DNA from: Gemmatimonadota bacterium
Lineage (GTDB): Bacteria > Gemmatimonadota > Gemmatimonadetes > Longimicrobiales > Gaopeijiaceae
Direction of reading: 5' to 3'
Assembly: GCA_027623325.1 (NCBI GenBank)
Contig: JAQBXY010000001.1
Span: 1-64,000 of the forward strand
Length of the DNA stretch: 64,000 bases
Shown here: piece after piece, positions 7,843 through 16,651 of the stretch
How the letters are laid out: each line of letters starts with the position of its first letter
How positions within the stretch are numbered: position 1 is the stretch's first letter
The notes under the pieces: generated by a model
Told to the model about the DNA's origin: nothing
Seen by the model: the letters and a program-made list of their open reading frames with translations, nothing else
The model's database searches: none
Position numbers and translations under genes: made by a program

Positions 7843-9198
7843 TCACATTGGGTCGACCCCAGCCTCTGCGCCAGTCGTGCGGGCCGCCAGTCGGACGAAC
7901 GCTCCACGGAGTACCAAGAGCGTCCCCAGGATGATCAACGCCAACATGGCCCACCGTAGGGCCGTCGCACCCAAAGCGGCATTCATAGCTGGAGCTGTGA
8001 AGTCGTATTGGAAGAGCGTTTTGCCCCGGTCCACCATCCAGTGCCACCCCGTATGAGCCAGGACCGCGGACAGCAAGACCACGACGGCCACCTCGGGAAG
8101 GCCTCTCCGGAATAGAAAGCGAAGGAGCGGAACAGCGATCGCCAGAACGAAGAGCTGTCCGAACTCGACACCGACGTTGAACGACAGCAACGACGTCAGC
8201 AGGTGCCCGCCTGCGAACTGAAGTGACTCGGACAGAGCGAACGAGAAGCCGAAGCCGTGCACGAGGCCGAAGGCGAAGGCGACCATCCAACGATGGGTAA
8301 GCTTCGAGCCAACGATGTTCTCGAACGCCATGAACACGATGGATAGCGCGATCAGCGTCTCGATGAGGGCCGGAAACCAGAGCACGTCGGGTGCCAAGCC
8401 CAGGGCCGACGCGATGAGCGTAATCGAATGGGCTATGGTGAACGCGGTGACGATGGGCACGAGCGCCAGGAAGGTCCCGATCGGAGCCACGAGGCACAAC
8501 AAGAACAAGATGTGGTCGATGCCGTCCAGGATGTGCTCGAAGCCGAACACGACGAATCGCCACATGGCCTGGTGCCAGCGCGGGTCGAGCCGAACGAGGC
8601 CAGGATTGCCCACGTATTGAAAGATGCGCTCCGCTCCCCCGGCCGGGAGGAAGCGCAGTACCGTGAGCGTTCGAAGGCCAAGGTGTGCCATCCGGGCGTC
8701 GATGGAGAAGTCGGCCTGCGCGTCGGTGATGGGCACCTCGAAGAGCAGGTCGATGGCGGCCTGCTGCCAGAAAAGCTCGGTCTCGGGTCGGAGGGGAGGG
8801 CTGGTCACGCCCGCCATCGCCCGGTCGAAATCGACGAAGGAACGGTCGCCGGGTTGGGAGACTCTCATCGCGCTCAACGTGAGAACGCCCAGGTCCTCGG
8901 AGCCCTGGTAGAGCGACACGTAGTCCCCGATCCACTGCACCGCGGCGTCACGGATCAGTTCATCCGCCTCCGAGATTTCCAGATAACCTGGCCCACGCTG
9001 TGGAAAATCGTAGTCACGAAGTGCACCGAGCGGGACCCGAACCAGCATGCGGAGCGTGCCAGCGTCCGGCTTCACGAACATCTGAATCGTCACATCGGTG
9101 GGAATCTCGTGCGCCTCGGGCCAGGACGGCAGCAGCAGAATCAGCGCAACGACGAGCGCCGCGGTCCTTCGATTCACTGGATGCGGTAGGGTGGCCAT
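7843..9198 (-). CDS. HupE/UreJ-family membrane protein
   Basis: This 451-residue protein has an N-terminal signal anchor and a periplasmic domain of about 210 residues, followed by a HupE/UreJ-type membrane domain. Conserved His/Asp motifs of that domain are visible: FEHILDGIDHILFLLCL, FTIAHSITL and FGLVHGFGF. HupE/UreJ proteins are thought to move nickel or other metals, but this long two-domain branch is uncharacterised. The start was taken at the ATG at 9198 (MATLPHPVNRR), which precedes the signal segment; the open frame runs almost 100 codons further without coding character. Metal transport is inferred from the family. Confidence 0.85.
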   Translation of the reverse strand: MATLPHPVNRRTAALVVALILLLPSWPEAHEIPTDVTIQMFVKPDAGTLRMLVRVPLGALRDYDFPQRGPGYLEISEADELIRDAAVQWIGDYVSLYQGSEDLGVLTLSAMRVSQPGDRSFVDFDRAMAGVTSPPLRPETELFWQQAAIDLLFEVPITDAQADFSIDARMAHLGLRTLTVLRFLPAGGAERIFQYVGNPGLVRLDPRWHQAMWRFVVFGFEHILDGIDHILFLLCLVAPIGTFLALVPIVTAFTIAHSITLIASALGLAPDVLWFPALIETLIALSIVFMAFENIVGSKLTHRWMVAFAFGLVHGFGFSFALSESLQFAGGHLLTSLLSFNVGVEFGQLFVLAIAVPLLRFLFRRGLPEVAVVVLLSAVLAHTGWHWMVDRGKTLFQYDFTAPAMNAALGATALRWAMLALIILGTLLVLRGAFVRLAARTTGAEAGVDPM

Positions 9199-9321
9199 GG
9201 GGCTGACTCTCGGTCCGAATCGGCAATTCGTCCAGGGGCGATTGCCCCATTCCTGATCGCCGCGTAGCGTATCCACCCTCGGCGGGGCGCGACGCCCTGT
9301 CCTCCGATCTGGAGAAGATGG

Positions 9322-10521
9322 ATGATGCAGAAGCGTACCGTGCTCCTTGGTGTGGGTTTCGTAGCGTCGATCACCGTGCTGGCGTGTGCCTCGGAAGCGC
9401 TCGACAGCCTGAACGCACAGAACGTCGGAAGCGATGGGATGGCGCCGATGTTCGAGGTCGATCCGTTCTGGCCGAAGCCGCTTCCGAACCACTGGATTCT
9501 GGGCTCAGCCGTGGGCGTCGGTGTGGATTCGAGAGACCACGTGTACATCATTCACCGGGGCGCGATGTCGTTGAACGAGCGCACGGAAATGGGTGCGGGC
9601 ACGGACCCGCCGTCCGGCGAGTGCTGCGTCGCGGCTCCGTACATTCTGGAGTTTGACCCGGCAGGCAATCTCATGAACGCGTGGGGCGGTGAGAACGGCG
9701 CCAACTACACGTGGCCTGCGTCGAACCACGGCATCACGATCGATCCGAACGACAACATCTGGATCGGCGGCAATGGCGAGGGCGACGGTCACATTCTAAA
9801 GTTCTCACGCGACGGGCAGTTCCTGGCGCAGTTCGGCATCCCCGGACAGGACCTGGGGAGCACGAGCACGGAGCACTTCGGCCGACCCGCGAAGATCTCG
9901 TTCAACCAGACCGGTGACGAGGCCTACGTCTCGGACGGGTACCGCAACAAGCGGGTTGCCGTTCTCGACGCGACCACCGGCGAGGTCAAGCGCTTCTGGG
10001 GCGCCTACGGCAATACGCCGAGCGACGAGAACACTGGGCGTTACGATCCCAATGCCGCGCCGATCGACCAGTTCCGGACCCCGGTCCATTGCGCCGAACC
10101 GGCTGAAGATGGCCTCGTCTACGTCTGCGATCGTCCGAACGACCGCATTCAGGTGTTCCAGACGGACGGCACGTATGTCAAAGAGGTTCGAATTGCACCC
10201 GCAACGCTGGGTGACGGATCGACCTGGGACATCGCGTTCTCTCGTGACCCCGCGCAGACCTACATGTATCTGGCCGACGGCAAGAACATGAAGGTCTACA
10301 TCATGGACCGGCAGTCGCTCGAGGTCCTCACGAGCTTCGGAGACGGCGGCCGTCAGCCGGGACTGTTCTTCGCGGTGCACTCCATCGCGACGGACTCCCA
10401 GGGCAACATCTTCACGACGGAGACCTACGAGGGTAAACGTGTGCAGAAGTTCATCTTCAAGGGCGTCGGCCCGATACCGTCCGACAACCAGGGTGCGCCC
10501 TGGCCCAGGATCGGCGGCTGA
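9322..10521 (+). CDS. Exported beta-propeller (NHL-like) lipoprotein
   Basis: This 399-residue protein has a lipoprotein-type signal (ITVLACASE, Cys22) and propeller repeats such as DHVYIIHRGAMS, ASNHGITIDPNDNIWIGGNG, EAYVSDGYRNKRVAVLDATT, VYVCDRPNDRIQVFQTDG and HSIATDSQGNIFTTETYEGK. It is probably a surface or periplasmic propeller. The family is common in environmental Gemmatimonadota and Acidobacteriota but has no established function. ATGATG at 9322 is preceded by GGAGAAG at good spacing. It diverges from the HupE/NHL pair, with about 120 bases between the starts. A strong UUCG hairpin terminator follows. Confidence 0.8.
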   Translation: MMQKRTVLLGVGFVASITVLACASEALDSLNAQNVGSDGMAPMFEVDPFWPKPLPNHWILGSAVGVGVDSRDHVYIIHRGAMSLNERTEMGAGTDPPSGECCVAAPYILEFDPAGNLMNAWGGENGANYTWPASNHGITIDPNDNIWIGGNGEGDGHILKFSRDGQFLAQFGIPGQDLGSTSTEHFGRPAKISFNQTGDEAYVSDGYRNKRVAVLDATTGEVKRFWGAYGNTPSDENTGRYDPNAAPIDQFRTPVHCAEPAEDGLVYVCDRPNDRIQVFQTDGTYVKEVRIAPATLGDGSTWDIAFSRDPAQTYMYLADGKNMKVYIMDRQSLEVLTSFGDGGRQPGLFFAVHSIATDSQGNIFTTETYEGKRVQKFIFKGVGPIPSDNQGAPWPRIGG

Positions 10522-10552
10522 CACGGCCCCACCCAGACCCACACCGGCATCC

Positions 10553-10590
10553 GCGGCCTCATCCCCTTCGGGGGGTGGGGCCGCTGTGTT
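10553..10590 (+). terminator. UUCG-tetraloop intrinsic terminator
   Basis: A 14-bp stem (10553-10566 with 10571-10584, including two G-U pairs) is closed by a TTCG tetraloop and followed by TGTGTT. It lies about 30 bases after the stop of the beta-propeller gene. The U tract is short. Confidence 0.7.
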
Positions 10591-10678
10591 GGACAGCTCC
10601 GCCTTACCCCATGATTGACGGCCCTTCGGCGGAAGGGCACACTTACGCCTCTCACGACCCTGCAGGAGGGCCTCGGAC

Positions 10679-11572
10679 TTGAGTCTTTGGGGCGAACTTA
10701 AGCAACGTCGGATCACCCAAGTCGTCTTCGCCTACCTGGCGGGCGGCTGGATGGTCCTGGCCGTGATCGATCAGGTGGTCGACCGGGAGGTCCTGCCGCT
10801 CGTCGTCTATCAGGCGGTGCTGACCCTATACCTCGTGGGCATTGCCGGGGCGTTCGTCGTCGGATGGTATCACGGGGAACTCGGCGAACAGAGGGCCCCG
10901 CTCCGCGAGATCATCCTCCTGAGCATGGTGGCAGTCGTAGGCCTCGGGGCGACCGGGGTCGTGATCCGGAAGGCGATGTCCGAAGCGACGATGCGGACCG
11001 CCCTCGCCGATTCTGGCCTCGATCTCCGTAGCATCGCGGTGCTTTACTTCGAGGACGCGAGCTCCGACGGATCCCTGCTCCCGGTGGCCGAGGGAATCAC
11101 GGAAGGGCTCATTAGCACGCTCACGCAAGTTCGGGAGCTCGAGGTAACTCGAGGTAACCTCGCGAAACGGGGCACGCGCCGTTCGTGACATCGACGCCAG
11201 TCCCGACTCCCTTGCCACGATTCTGGTCGTCGGCACACTCGTCGACGGCACCGTCGACCGAGTTGGACAGAGCATCCGCGTGTCGTACCGCATTCTCGAA
11301 GGTCAGTCAGGGGTAGCGCTGTTTCGTGGATCATTGGATTGGCCCTCTGACGACCTCGCGTCAGTCAGCAGTGGCCTCGCCACTGAGGTGGGCAACGCCC
11401 TCCGAGAGCAGATCGGTGTCGAAGTGCGGCTCAGGGAAGGACGGGCCGCCGCCCCGAACTCTGCGGCGTGGCTGCAGGTCGCGAGGGCAGAGCGCTCCAT
11501 CGCCGACGCCGCCGAGGCGTTACGCGAGGGCGACGGGGAGGCAGTGTCCGACGCCTTCGACGCCGCCGAGCC
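10679..11572 (+). pseudogene. Broken TPR/adenylate-cyclase-like membrane protein
   Basis: The first frame (10679-11188) gives the typical N-terminus of the large TPR proteins of this phylum: SLWGELKQRRITQVVFAYLA, two or three membrane segments, then a soluble segment with SIAVLYFEDASSDGSLLPVA and GITEGLISTLTQVRELEVT. A perfect 10-bp tandem duplication (11138-11157) then shifts the frame. The family sequence resumes in another frame (VTSRNGARAVRDIDA, VGTLVDGTVDRVGQSIRVSY, APNSAAWLQVARAERSI). It ends abruptly at about 11572, where an antisense MscS gene begins to match. The TPR half is missing. The gene is both frameshifted and truncated. Confidence 0.75.
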
Positions 11573-12375
11573 TCGGCCACCTCTCGAGTTACGCGTTCAA
11601 CGTGCTCGAGGTCGCTGCCGTAGCTGACGCCGACGTCGACACTCACCCATAGGGCCTCGTGCGGTAGACTGAAATTCTTCACGATCGAGGACGCGAGGAC
11701 CGAATTCGGTACGGCCACGAGGTTCCCGTCGGGAAAGGTCTGAATCGTGGTGTTACGGGCCTTCACATCGGTGACCCAGCCGGCCTCCCCAGAGCTGAGC
11801 TGGATGTAGTCGTGGGGGCGAACCTGGCGAGCCAGAATGATGTGGACGCCCGCGAAGAGGTTGCCGAGCGTGTCCTGAAAAGCCAGGGCGACTGCAAGTC
11901 CACCGATTCCGAGAGCGGTAATCAGCGGTGTGATGTTGATCCCCAGGTTCTGCAGAATGATGAACAACCCCAACACCAGGACCATGCCCCTCGCGAGGTT
12001 GACCACGAGTGTGGGCGAGCCGATCGCGCCCGAGGTCGTGGTAGACAGCATCTCGATGGCACCACCCGCCAACCGCATTCCGCCCACGACGATCGATCCG
12101 ATGATCACGACCATGAGGACGCGGCTCACCGTAAGAACGACCACATCTGGCACGTCGCCTACGGAGAGCGCGAAGTAGGCCCCACCCGCGCCCAGCCAGA
12201 TCGCGGGTAACCCACGCAACGATCCGACGAGGAGATCGTCCCACTTGAAGCTGCTGATTACGGCAAGTCTGTGAGCCCGCTCCACGACGAGGCGTTCGAC
12301 CAGATAGCCGAGCAGCAGTCCGCCCAGAGAAAACGCAATTCTCTGCACCCACGGTGATTGGACGAAATCAGGCAT
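11431..12375 (-). CDS. MscS-family mechanosensitive channel, altered C-terminus
   Basis: Residues 1-268 of this 314-residue frame are a normal small-conductance mechanosensitive channel. Several N-terminal membrane helices come first, then the pore helix and beta domain (LITALGIGGLAVALAFQDTL, NLFAGVHIILARQVRPHDYI, WVTDVKARNTTIQTFPDGNL, VPNSVLASSIVKNFSLPHE) and the start of the alpha/beta vestibule domain (VGVSYGSDLEHVERVTREVA). After about residue 268 the sequence becomes Arg/Pro-rich and matches the antisense of the neighbouring broken TPR gene. The true C-terminal 50-100 residues appear to have been lost by a rearrangement. It is the last gene of a tight operon, six bases after the cNMP-binding gene. 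Channel activity is doubtful. Confidence 0.8.
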   Translation of the reverse strand: MPDFVQSPWVQRIAFSLGGLLLGYLVERLVVERAHRLAVISSFKWDDLLVGSLRGLPAIWLGAGGAYFALSVGDVPDVVVLTVSRVLMVVIIGSIVVGGMRLAGGAIEMLSTTTSGAIGSPTLVVNLARGMVLVLGLFIILQNLGINITPLITALGIGGLAVALAFQDTLGNLFAGVHIILARQVRPHDYIQLSSGEAGWVTDVKARNTTIQTFPDGNLVAVPNSVLASSIVKNFSLPHEALWVSVDVGVSYGSDLEHVERVTREVAEARRRRRRRTLPPRRPRVTPRRRRRWSALPSRPAATPQSSGRRPVLP

Positions 12376-12381
12376 ATCGGG

Positions 12382-14331
12382 TCACAGCTCCAGAATCTCG
12401 GTGAGCACTTCTCGAGTGACCGCGTAGAGGGGCGGGACTCCTTCGGCCGCCCGCAAGCGCGCCGACAAGTTCGCATCGTGCCGTAGCGGCAGGTCCGAAG
12501 TGTAGTACAGGAAGCGCAACGCCACGTCCTGCGAGATCGCTCCCCGGTTCATCGATTGAACGAGATGGCGAAGATAGAACGCACCCTCCATCTCGAGGCC
12601 CATGCACCGCCAGATATGCCGATTGAAATGAAGCATCGTGCGGTTCTGCAACAGCGTCCCGGTCACCGTCAGCATAGTGCCGACGTGGACACGCCGGTCG
12701 GGCAGGCGTGCACGCAGCCTAGAGAGATCCATCCTGCCATCTCCTGGGATGGCGTGGAAGTGGTTCCGGTACTGCTCGACGAAACCCGTCGCCACGAGCA
12801 CATCGCCGCGCTCTCCAACGAGTCCTCCCGCCTTCCCCAGGACGTTCACACTGGCGAGGTTGCGGCCGAAGAGGGACGCGAGATTTCCGACGATGTGTTC
12901 GGCCTGTTCACCGAATGCGTAGTCGATGTTCACCACGAGCGACGGCCGGCTCGGCGCCGCGTTGGGAATCCCCGGATCAGTGTCACTCCATTGAACCCGC
13001 GCCGTGTCGATGAGTTGGACCGCGATCCCCGTGAAAGCCGTCCACCCGAGGTTCAGAATGCCGGCCTGCCGTTCAGCACGAGCCCTCTCTTCTCTGCGCT
13101 CAGGTGACGCCCCCACGTAGTCGCGCGCCAGGGCACACGCGAGGTCGTACTCGTCATGCCAGAGGTCGTCGGCAAACGGATGCCCCGATGACCGGCCCCA
13201 CTCTAGAATGTCCTGCGCGTTCCGACCGATCCACGGACTGAGGCAATTCGGTACGGAATGGGTGTTGCTGCTGATCACGTGCACGGCCAGATCGCTCGGA
13301 AGGTCGGCCGGATCGCAGCCGTACAGTGTCCGGGTGGCCTCTGCGATCTGTTTGCACCACGTCTCGGCGTGGGCGCTGTTGTAGTCGTTGGGCTCTTTGT
13401 GCACCTCGATCCGAAAGTCCTCGTGGTGCATCGCGATCTCTTTCACTCTGTCGGCCGTGTCGGACGGCCATATCGTAGCGAGTGAGTCGAGGCCTACCTC
13501 TCCCACGAAGTCGAGGCCTCCACGATCCCGCACCCGGCGCCGAATCTTGCGCGCCTCGATGGTATAGAGACACAAGCAGCTGATCAGGTCGACCAGATCC
13601 GATGCGCCGTCTCGGACGAGCACCATGTTCTTACCCGGTATCATCTCATACACGGCCCGACGTCGCGCAGCGGTGGGCACCGCGCGAAACCGTGAATCCG
13701 GGTCGACGTAGAGCGCCGGCAACGTCTCGGTCAGATAGAAGGCGAGCGTCCGCGTAAGGTTGTCGGGGAGCCTTCTGACGGCGTAGGTGAGCGCCCCGAT
13801 GTCCAGTTCGTCGGGGTTGGTCGCTCCCGGATGCAACGCAGGCTCGAGCTGTTGGTAGAACGGCAGGAGCCGCTCCAGATCAATCGAGCCCCTCCCCACC
13901 GCACGGAGCAGTTCGAGCAGAAACCGATCGAAGGGCGCAAAGATCGCTTGCTTGCTCCGGAGGATCCCACCGAGCGCCTGGGCGAAGGGCGTCGACTCGT
14001 GGACCAGTCGAAGGAACCGATCTCCTGACATTGTGAGTGCGCGCACGGCCTCCGCGGCTTGCACCTCGACAGCGCGGGGCTCGTCAAACAGAGCTGCCCG
14101 TTCCCCTATGTAGTGGCCCGCCGTAACCGTTCGGGGAGGGCCCCTGTCGGCGAACCTCCTGTCGAGGAGCCGCACCGATCCTTCCGCGATGAGAAACACC
14201 CTCGTGTCCTCCCGATCGCCCTGCTCGATCAGGACCTCACCGGGCTCGAACGTCTCCTCGGTGAGGTCCCCTCTAAGGGCCTCCCGCTGCTCGGGTGACA
14301 GATACCGGAACGGGATGACCTGATCGAGCAT
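12382..14331 (-). CDS. cNMP-binding domain fused to a phosphorylase-like domain
   Basis: This is a 649-residue protein. Residues 10-110 form a cyclic-nucleotide-binding domain with an intact phosphate-binding cassette (GERAALFDEPRAVEV, 76-90). The middle is a helical region of unknown type. The C-terminal 160 residues look like the purine nucleoside phosphorylase/MTA nucleosidase fold: NVLGKAGGLVGERGDVLVAT, then GLEMEGAFYLRHL (578-590) matching the catalytic glutamate motif, and YYTSDLPL (609-616) matching the family's ISD segment. It may belong to a DUF6909-type family, but I cannot confirm that. It is sandwiched with six-base gaps between a small protein and an MscS channel. The phosphorylase assignment is inference from motifs. 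Confidence 0.65.
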   Translation of the reverse strand: MLDQVIPFRYLSPEQREALRGDLTEETFEPGEVLIEQGDREDTRVFLIAEGSVRLLDRRFADRGPPRTVTAGHYIGERAALFDEPRAVEVQAAEAVRALTMSGDRFLRLVHESTPFAQALGGILRSKQAIFAPFDRFLLELLRAVGRGSIDLERLLPFYQQLEPALHPGATNPDELDIGALTYAVRRLPDNLTRTLAFYLTETLPALYVDPDSRFRAVPTAARRRAVYEMIPGKNMVLVRDGASDLVDLISCLCLYTIEARKIRRRVRDRGGLDFVGEVGLDSLATIWPSDTADRVKEIAMHHEDFRIEVHKEPNDYNSAHAETWCKQIAEATRTLYGCDPADLPSDLAVHVISSNTHSVPNCLSPWIGRNAQDILEWGRSSGHPFADDLWHDEYDLACALARDYVGASPERREERARAERQAGILNLGWTAFTGIAVQLIDTARVQWSDTDPGIPNAAPSRPSLVVNIDYAFGEQAEHIVGNLASLFGRNLASVNVLGKAGGLVGERGDVLVATGFVEQYRNHFHAIPGDGRMDLSRLRARLPDRRVHVGTMLTVTGTLLQNRTMLHFNRHIWRCMGLEMEGAFYLRHLVQSMNRGAISQDVALRFLYYTSDLPLRHDANLSARLRAAEGVPPLYAVTREVLTEILEL

Positions 14332-14337
14332 CTCGGT

Positions 14338-14760
14338 CTAGGCGCTCGCTGCCAGACTCGCGAAATACTCCCGCATCGCGACCATGCGCTCGGGAGCGCC
14401 CGGCCAATCCTTGGCGACCTGCTCCACGTTCTTGAACAGGCCCGGCTGCCCTGTGGCCGCGCGCACCTCTTCGATCATGTGCTCCACCTTGCAGTACATA
14501 GCCAATAGTTCACCGCAGGTGTCGTAGAACATCGGAGCGTCCAAAGCGCCATGAACGACGAAAGTGGCAGCCATGTCCCAATAGCCCGCGGCCATTCGGA
14601 GAAAAACGCCGTTCTCTGAACCCATGGCCGCCACCACGTCCTCGGGAGAGGACGGGTTGAAGGAGCGTACGCACCAATTCCTCGCCTCGCGAAGCTTCGG
14701 GTCACGGCGGATCTCATACAGGCGCATCAGCGTCTGGGCGTTCTCGTGAGGAGTGCTCAA
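14338..14760 (-). CDS. Small helical protein of unknown function (DUF4760-like)
   Basis: This 140-residue soluble, alpha-helical protein has segments such as LMRLYEIRRDPKLREARNWC, FLRMAAGYWDMAATFVVHGA and CGELLAMYCKVEHMIEEVRA, which recall DUF4760-type proteins, though no catalytic motif is seen. The start codon is TTG at 14760 with AAAGGGAAG upstream. It is the first firmly supported gene of a leftward operon with the cNMP-binding/phosphorylase-like protein and the MscS channel. That context suggests a shared role in a signalling or stress response. Function unknown. Confidence 0.7.
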   Translation of the reverse strand: MSTPHENAQTLMRLYEIRRDPKLREARNWCVRSFNPSSPEDVVAAMGSENGVFLRMAAGYWDMAATFVVHGALDAPMFYDTCGELLAMYCKVEHMIEEVRAATGQPGLFKNVEQVAKDWPGAPERMVAMREYFASLAASA

Positions 14761-14908
14761 GTGGCTTCCCTTTCTTATGAATTAACGGTCGTGCGAACCC
14801 AAGAATTAGCGGATCGGACGGGGTGGCGCACGGGGGCCGTCTTAACTTTCTTCCGGCCATGAAATCCGCACCCACTCGCCTCGCGCCAACGGTTACGCCG
14901 AAGCACAT
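14714..14908 (-). CDS. Possible small leader ORF with perfect Shine-Dalgarno
   Basis: A 64-codon frame starts at ATG 14908, five bases after a perfect AAGGAGG (14920-14914 read leftward). The protein (MCFGVTVGARRVGADFMAGR onward) is basic, has no recognised domain, and overlaps the start of the next gene by 46 bases in another frame. The ribosome site is the best argument for it; codon character is unremarkable. It could be a leader for the operon or an accident of the prfC upstream hairpin, since the same bases read rightward are CCTCCTT. Confidence 0.25.
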   Translation of the reverse strand: MCFGVTVGARRVGADFMAGRKLRRPPCATPSDPLILGFARPLIHKKGKPLEHSSRERPDADAPV

Positions 14909-14935
14909 CAACACCTCCTTCCTTTAGGTGGCGTC

Positions 14936-16549
14936 GTGACTACCTCCCTCGCTCGGGAGATCCGCCGGCGGCGCACATTCGCCATCATCAGCCACCCTGA
15001 TGCGGGCAAGACTACGCTTACCGAAAAGCTCCTGTTGTACGGCGGAGCCATCCGCTCCGCCGGCTCCGTGAAGTCCCGCCGAGCGACGCGTCACGCCACC
15101 TCGGATTGGCTGGACATGGAGCAGGAACGTGGCATCTCGATAACGGCCAGCGTCCTGCATTTTGACTACCAGGGGTTTCGCATCAACCTGCTCGATACGC
15201 CGGGTCACCAGGACTTCTCGGAAGACACGTATCGCGCGCTCATGGCGGCAGACAGTGCCATCATGCTCCTCGACAATCGAAAAGGTGTCGAGACCCAGAC
15301 GCGAAAATTGTTCAGCGTCTGCCGAAAGCGACGGCTCCCCATCTTCACCTTCGTCAACAAGTGCGACCGCGTAGGAGAGGACCCCATCGGGCTCCTCGAC
15401 GACGTCCAGAGGGAGCTTGGGATCGACTGTTTCGTATCGACCTGGCCGGTCCGCAGGGATGGACACCTGGTCGGCGTTTATGACCGCGACAGCGCTCGTG
15501 TCCTACTGTATGAGCGGACGGAGGACCACGGCCAATCGAAGCCGCGCGCCACTTCCGTCGCCCTCGATTCGACAGAACTCGAGGCGGCGCTCGGCGCATC
15601 GGGCGTCGACAGATTGCGGCAGGAGATCGAACTCCTCGAGGTTGCGGGCACCGTTCCTGACCTGGCTTCCGTTCTGAGGGGCGAGGCGAGTCCCGTGTAC
15701 TTCGGCAGCGCGCTGACGAACTTCGGGGTCGATGCTTTCCTGGAGCGCTTCTTGGCGCTCGCGCCAGCCCCATCGGCCAGGGAAGGCTCGGATGGCATGG
15801 TCGACCCCATCACGGCGCCGTTCTCAGGCTTCGTGTTCAAGGTGCAGGCGAACATGGATCCACGGCACCGCGATCGTGTGGCGTTCGTGCGCATCTGTTC
15901 GGGCCGTTTCGAGCCCGGTGCGGAAGCCGTCGTGTCGAGAACGGGGAAGACGCTTCGCCTCGCTCAGCCGCAGGAATTCATGGCCCGTGAGCGTGTCCAT
16001 TCCGAAGGGGAAGCCGTCGCCGGGGACGTGGTTGGCCTGCTCGACCGTGGCAGTTTAAGAGTTGGCGACACGGTCGCGGTCGGCGGACAGATCGAATACC
16101 CGGGCGTTCCGCGATTCTCGCCCGAGCACTTCGCGCAGATTCGCATCGAGGACGCTCTTCGCCGTAAGCACCTCGACCGTGGCCTTCGGCACCTCGCCGA
16201 AGAAGGGACGATCCTACTTCTGTTCGCTCCCTCGATCACCGGCCCCGTCCCCATCGTCGGCGCGGTCGGAACGCTTCAGTTCGACGTTCTGCTCGATCGT
16301 TTGGAGCGCGAGTACGGGGTGAAGGCACGCTTGGAAAGCCTACCGTTTCACTGCGCGCGCTGGGTCACCGGCCCTGCGGCCGCGATTCAGAAGGTGGCTA
16401 CAGCGTATGGTCGGCGTGAGGTCGAAGACGCAGATGGCGCACAGCTGATCCTGTTCGACAACGAATGGACGCTTCAACGCAGCGTCGAGCAGGAGAAGGA
16501 CCTGACCTTCTACGACGTGCAGCCGAGGCGCACCAATTCGGCAAGCTGA
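14936..16549 (+). CDS. prfC: Peptide chain release factor 3
   Basis: This is a 537-residue translational GTPase that recycles RF1/RF2 from the ribosome. The G1 motif HPDAGKTT (20-27), the switch I region with MEQERGISIT, the G3 motif DTPGH (87-91) and the G4 motif NKCD are present. The RF3-specific C-terminal domains follow (PFSGFVFKVQANMDPRHRDR, and later FHCARWVTGP). Length is close to the E. coli protein. The start is GTG at 14936 with AGGTG five bases upstream. A short hairpin (CACCT at 14912-14916 pairing with AGGTG at 14926-14930) could mask the ribosome site. It appears monocistronic. Confidence 0.95.
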   Translation: MTTSLAREIRRRRTFAIISHPDAGKTTLTEKLLLYGGAIRSAGSVKSRRATRHATSDWLDMEQERGISITASVLHFDYQGFRINLLDTPGHQDFSEDTYRALMAADSAIMLLDNRKGVETQTRKLFSVCRKRRLPIFTFVNKCDRVGEDPIGLLDDVQRELGIDCFVSTWPVRRDGHLVGVYDRDSARVLLYERTEDHGQSKPRATSVALDSTELEAALGASGVDRLRQEIELLEVAGTVPDLASVLRGEASPVYFGSALTNFGVDAFLERFLALAPAPSAREGSDGMVDPITAPFSGFVFKVQANMDPRHRDRVAFVRICSGRFEPGAEAVVSRTGKTLRLAQPQEFMARERVHSEGEAVAGDVVGLLDRGSLRVGDTVAVGGQIEYPGVPRFSPEHFAQIRIEDALRRKHLDRGLRHLAEEGTILLLFAPSITGPVPIVGAVGTLQFDVLLDRLEREYGVKARLESLPFHCARWVTGPAAAIQKVATAYGRREVEDADGAQLILFDNEWTLQRSVEQEKDLTFYDVQPRRTNSAS

Positions 16550-16651
16550 GGTGGACCGCCACCCGACGGCCGCGTCCCCGTCGATTGTACTTGCTACCCT
16601 CCGCCGGGAATCGTATCCATGCGGAGACCCGATCCTTCAGATCTGAAGAGC

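Noticed and set aside
7805-8935. Long upstream extension of the NHL protein frame
   Set aside because: The extension lies inside the HupE-like gene on the same strand in another frame; the signal peptide starts at 7804.
9805-10716. 303-codon leftward frame over the beta-propeller gene
   Set aside because: It is the complementary strand of a clear propeller gene and shows no family sequence.
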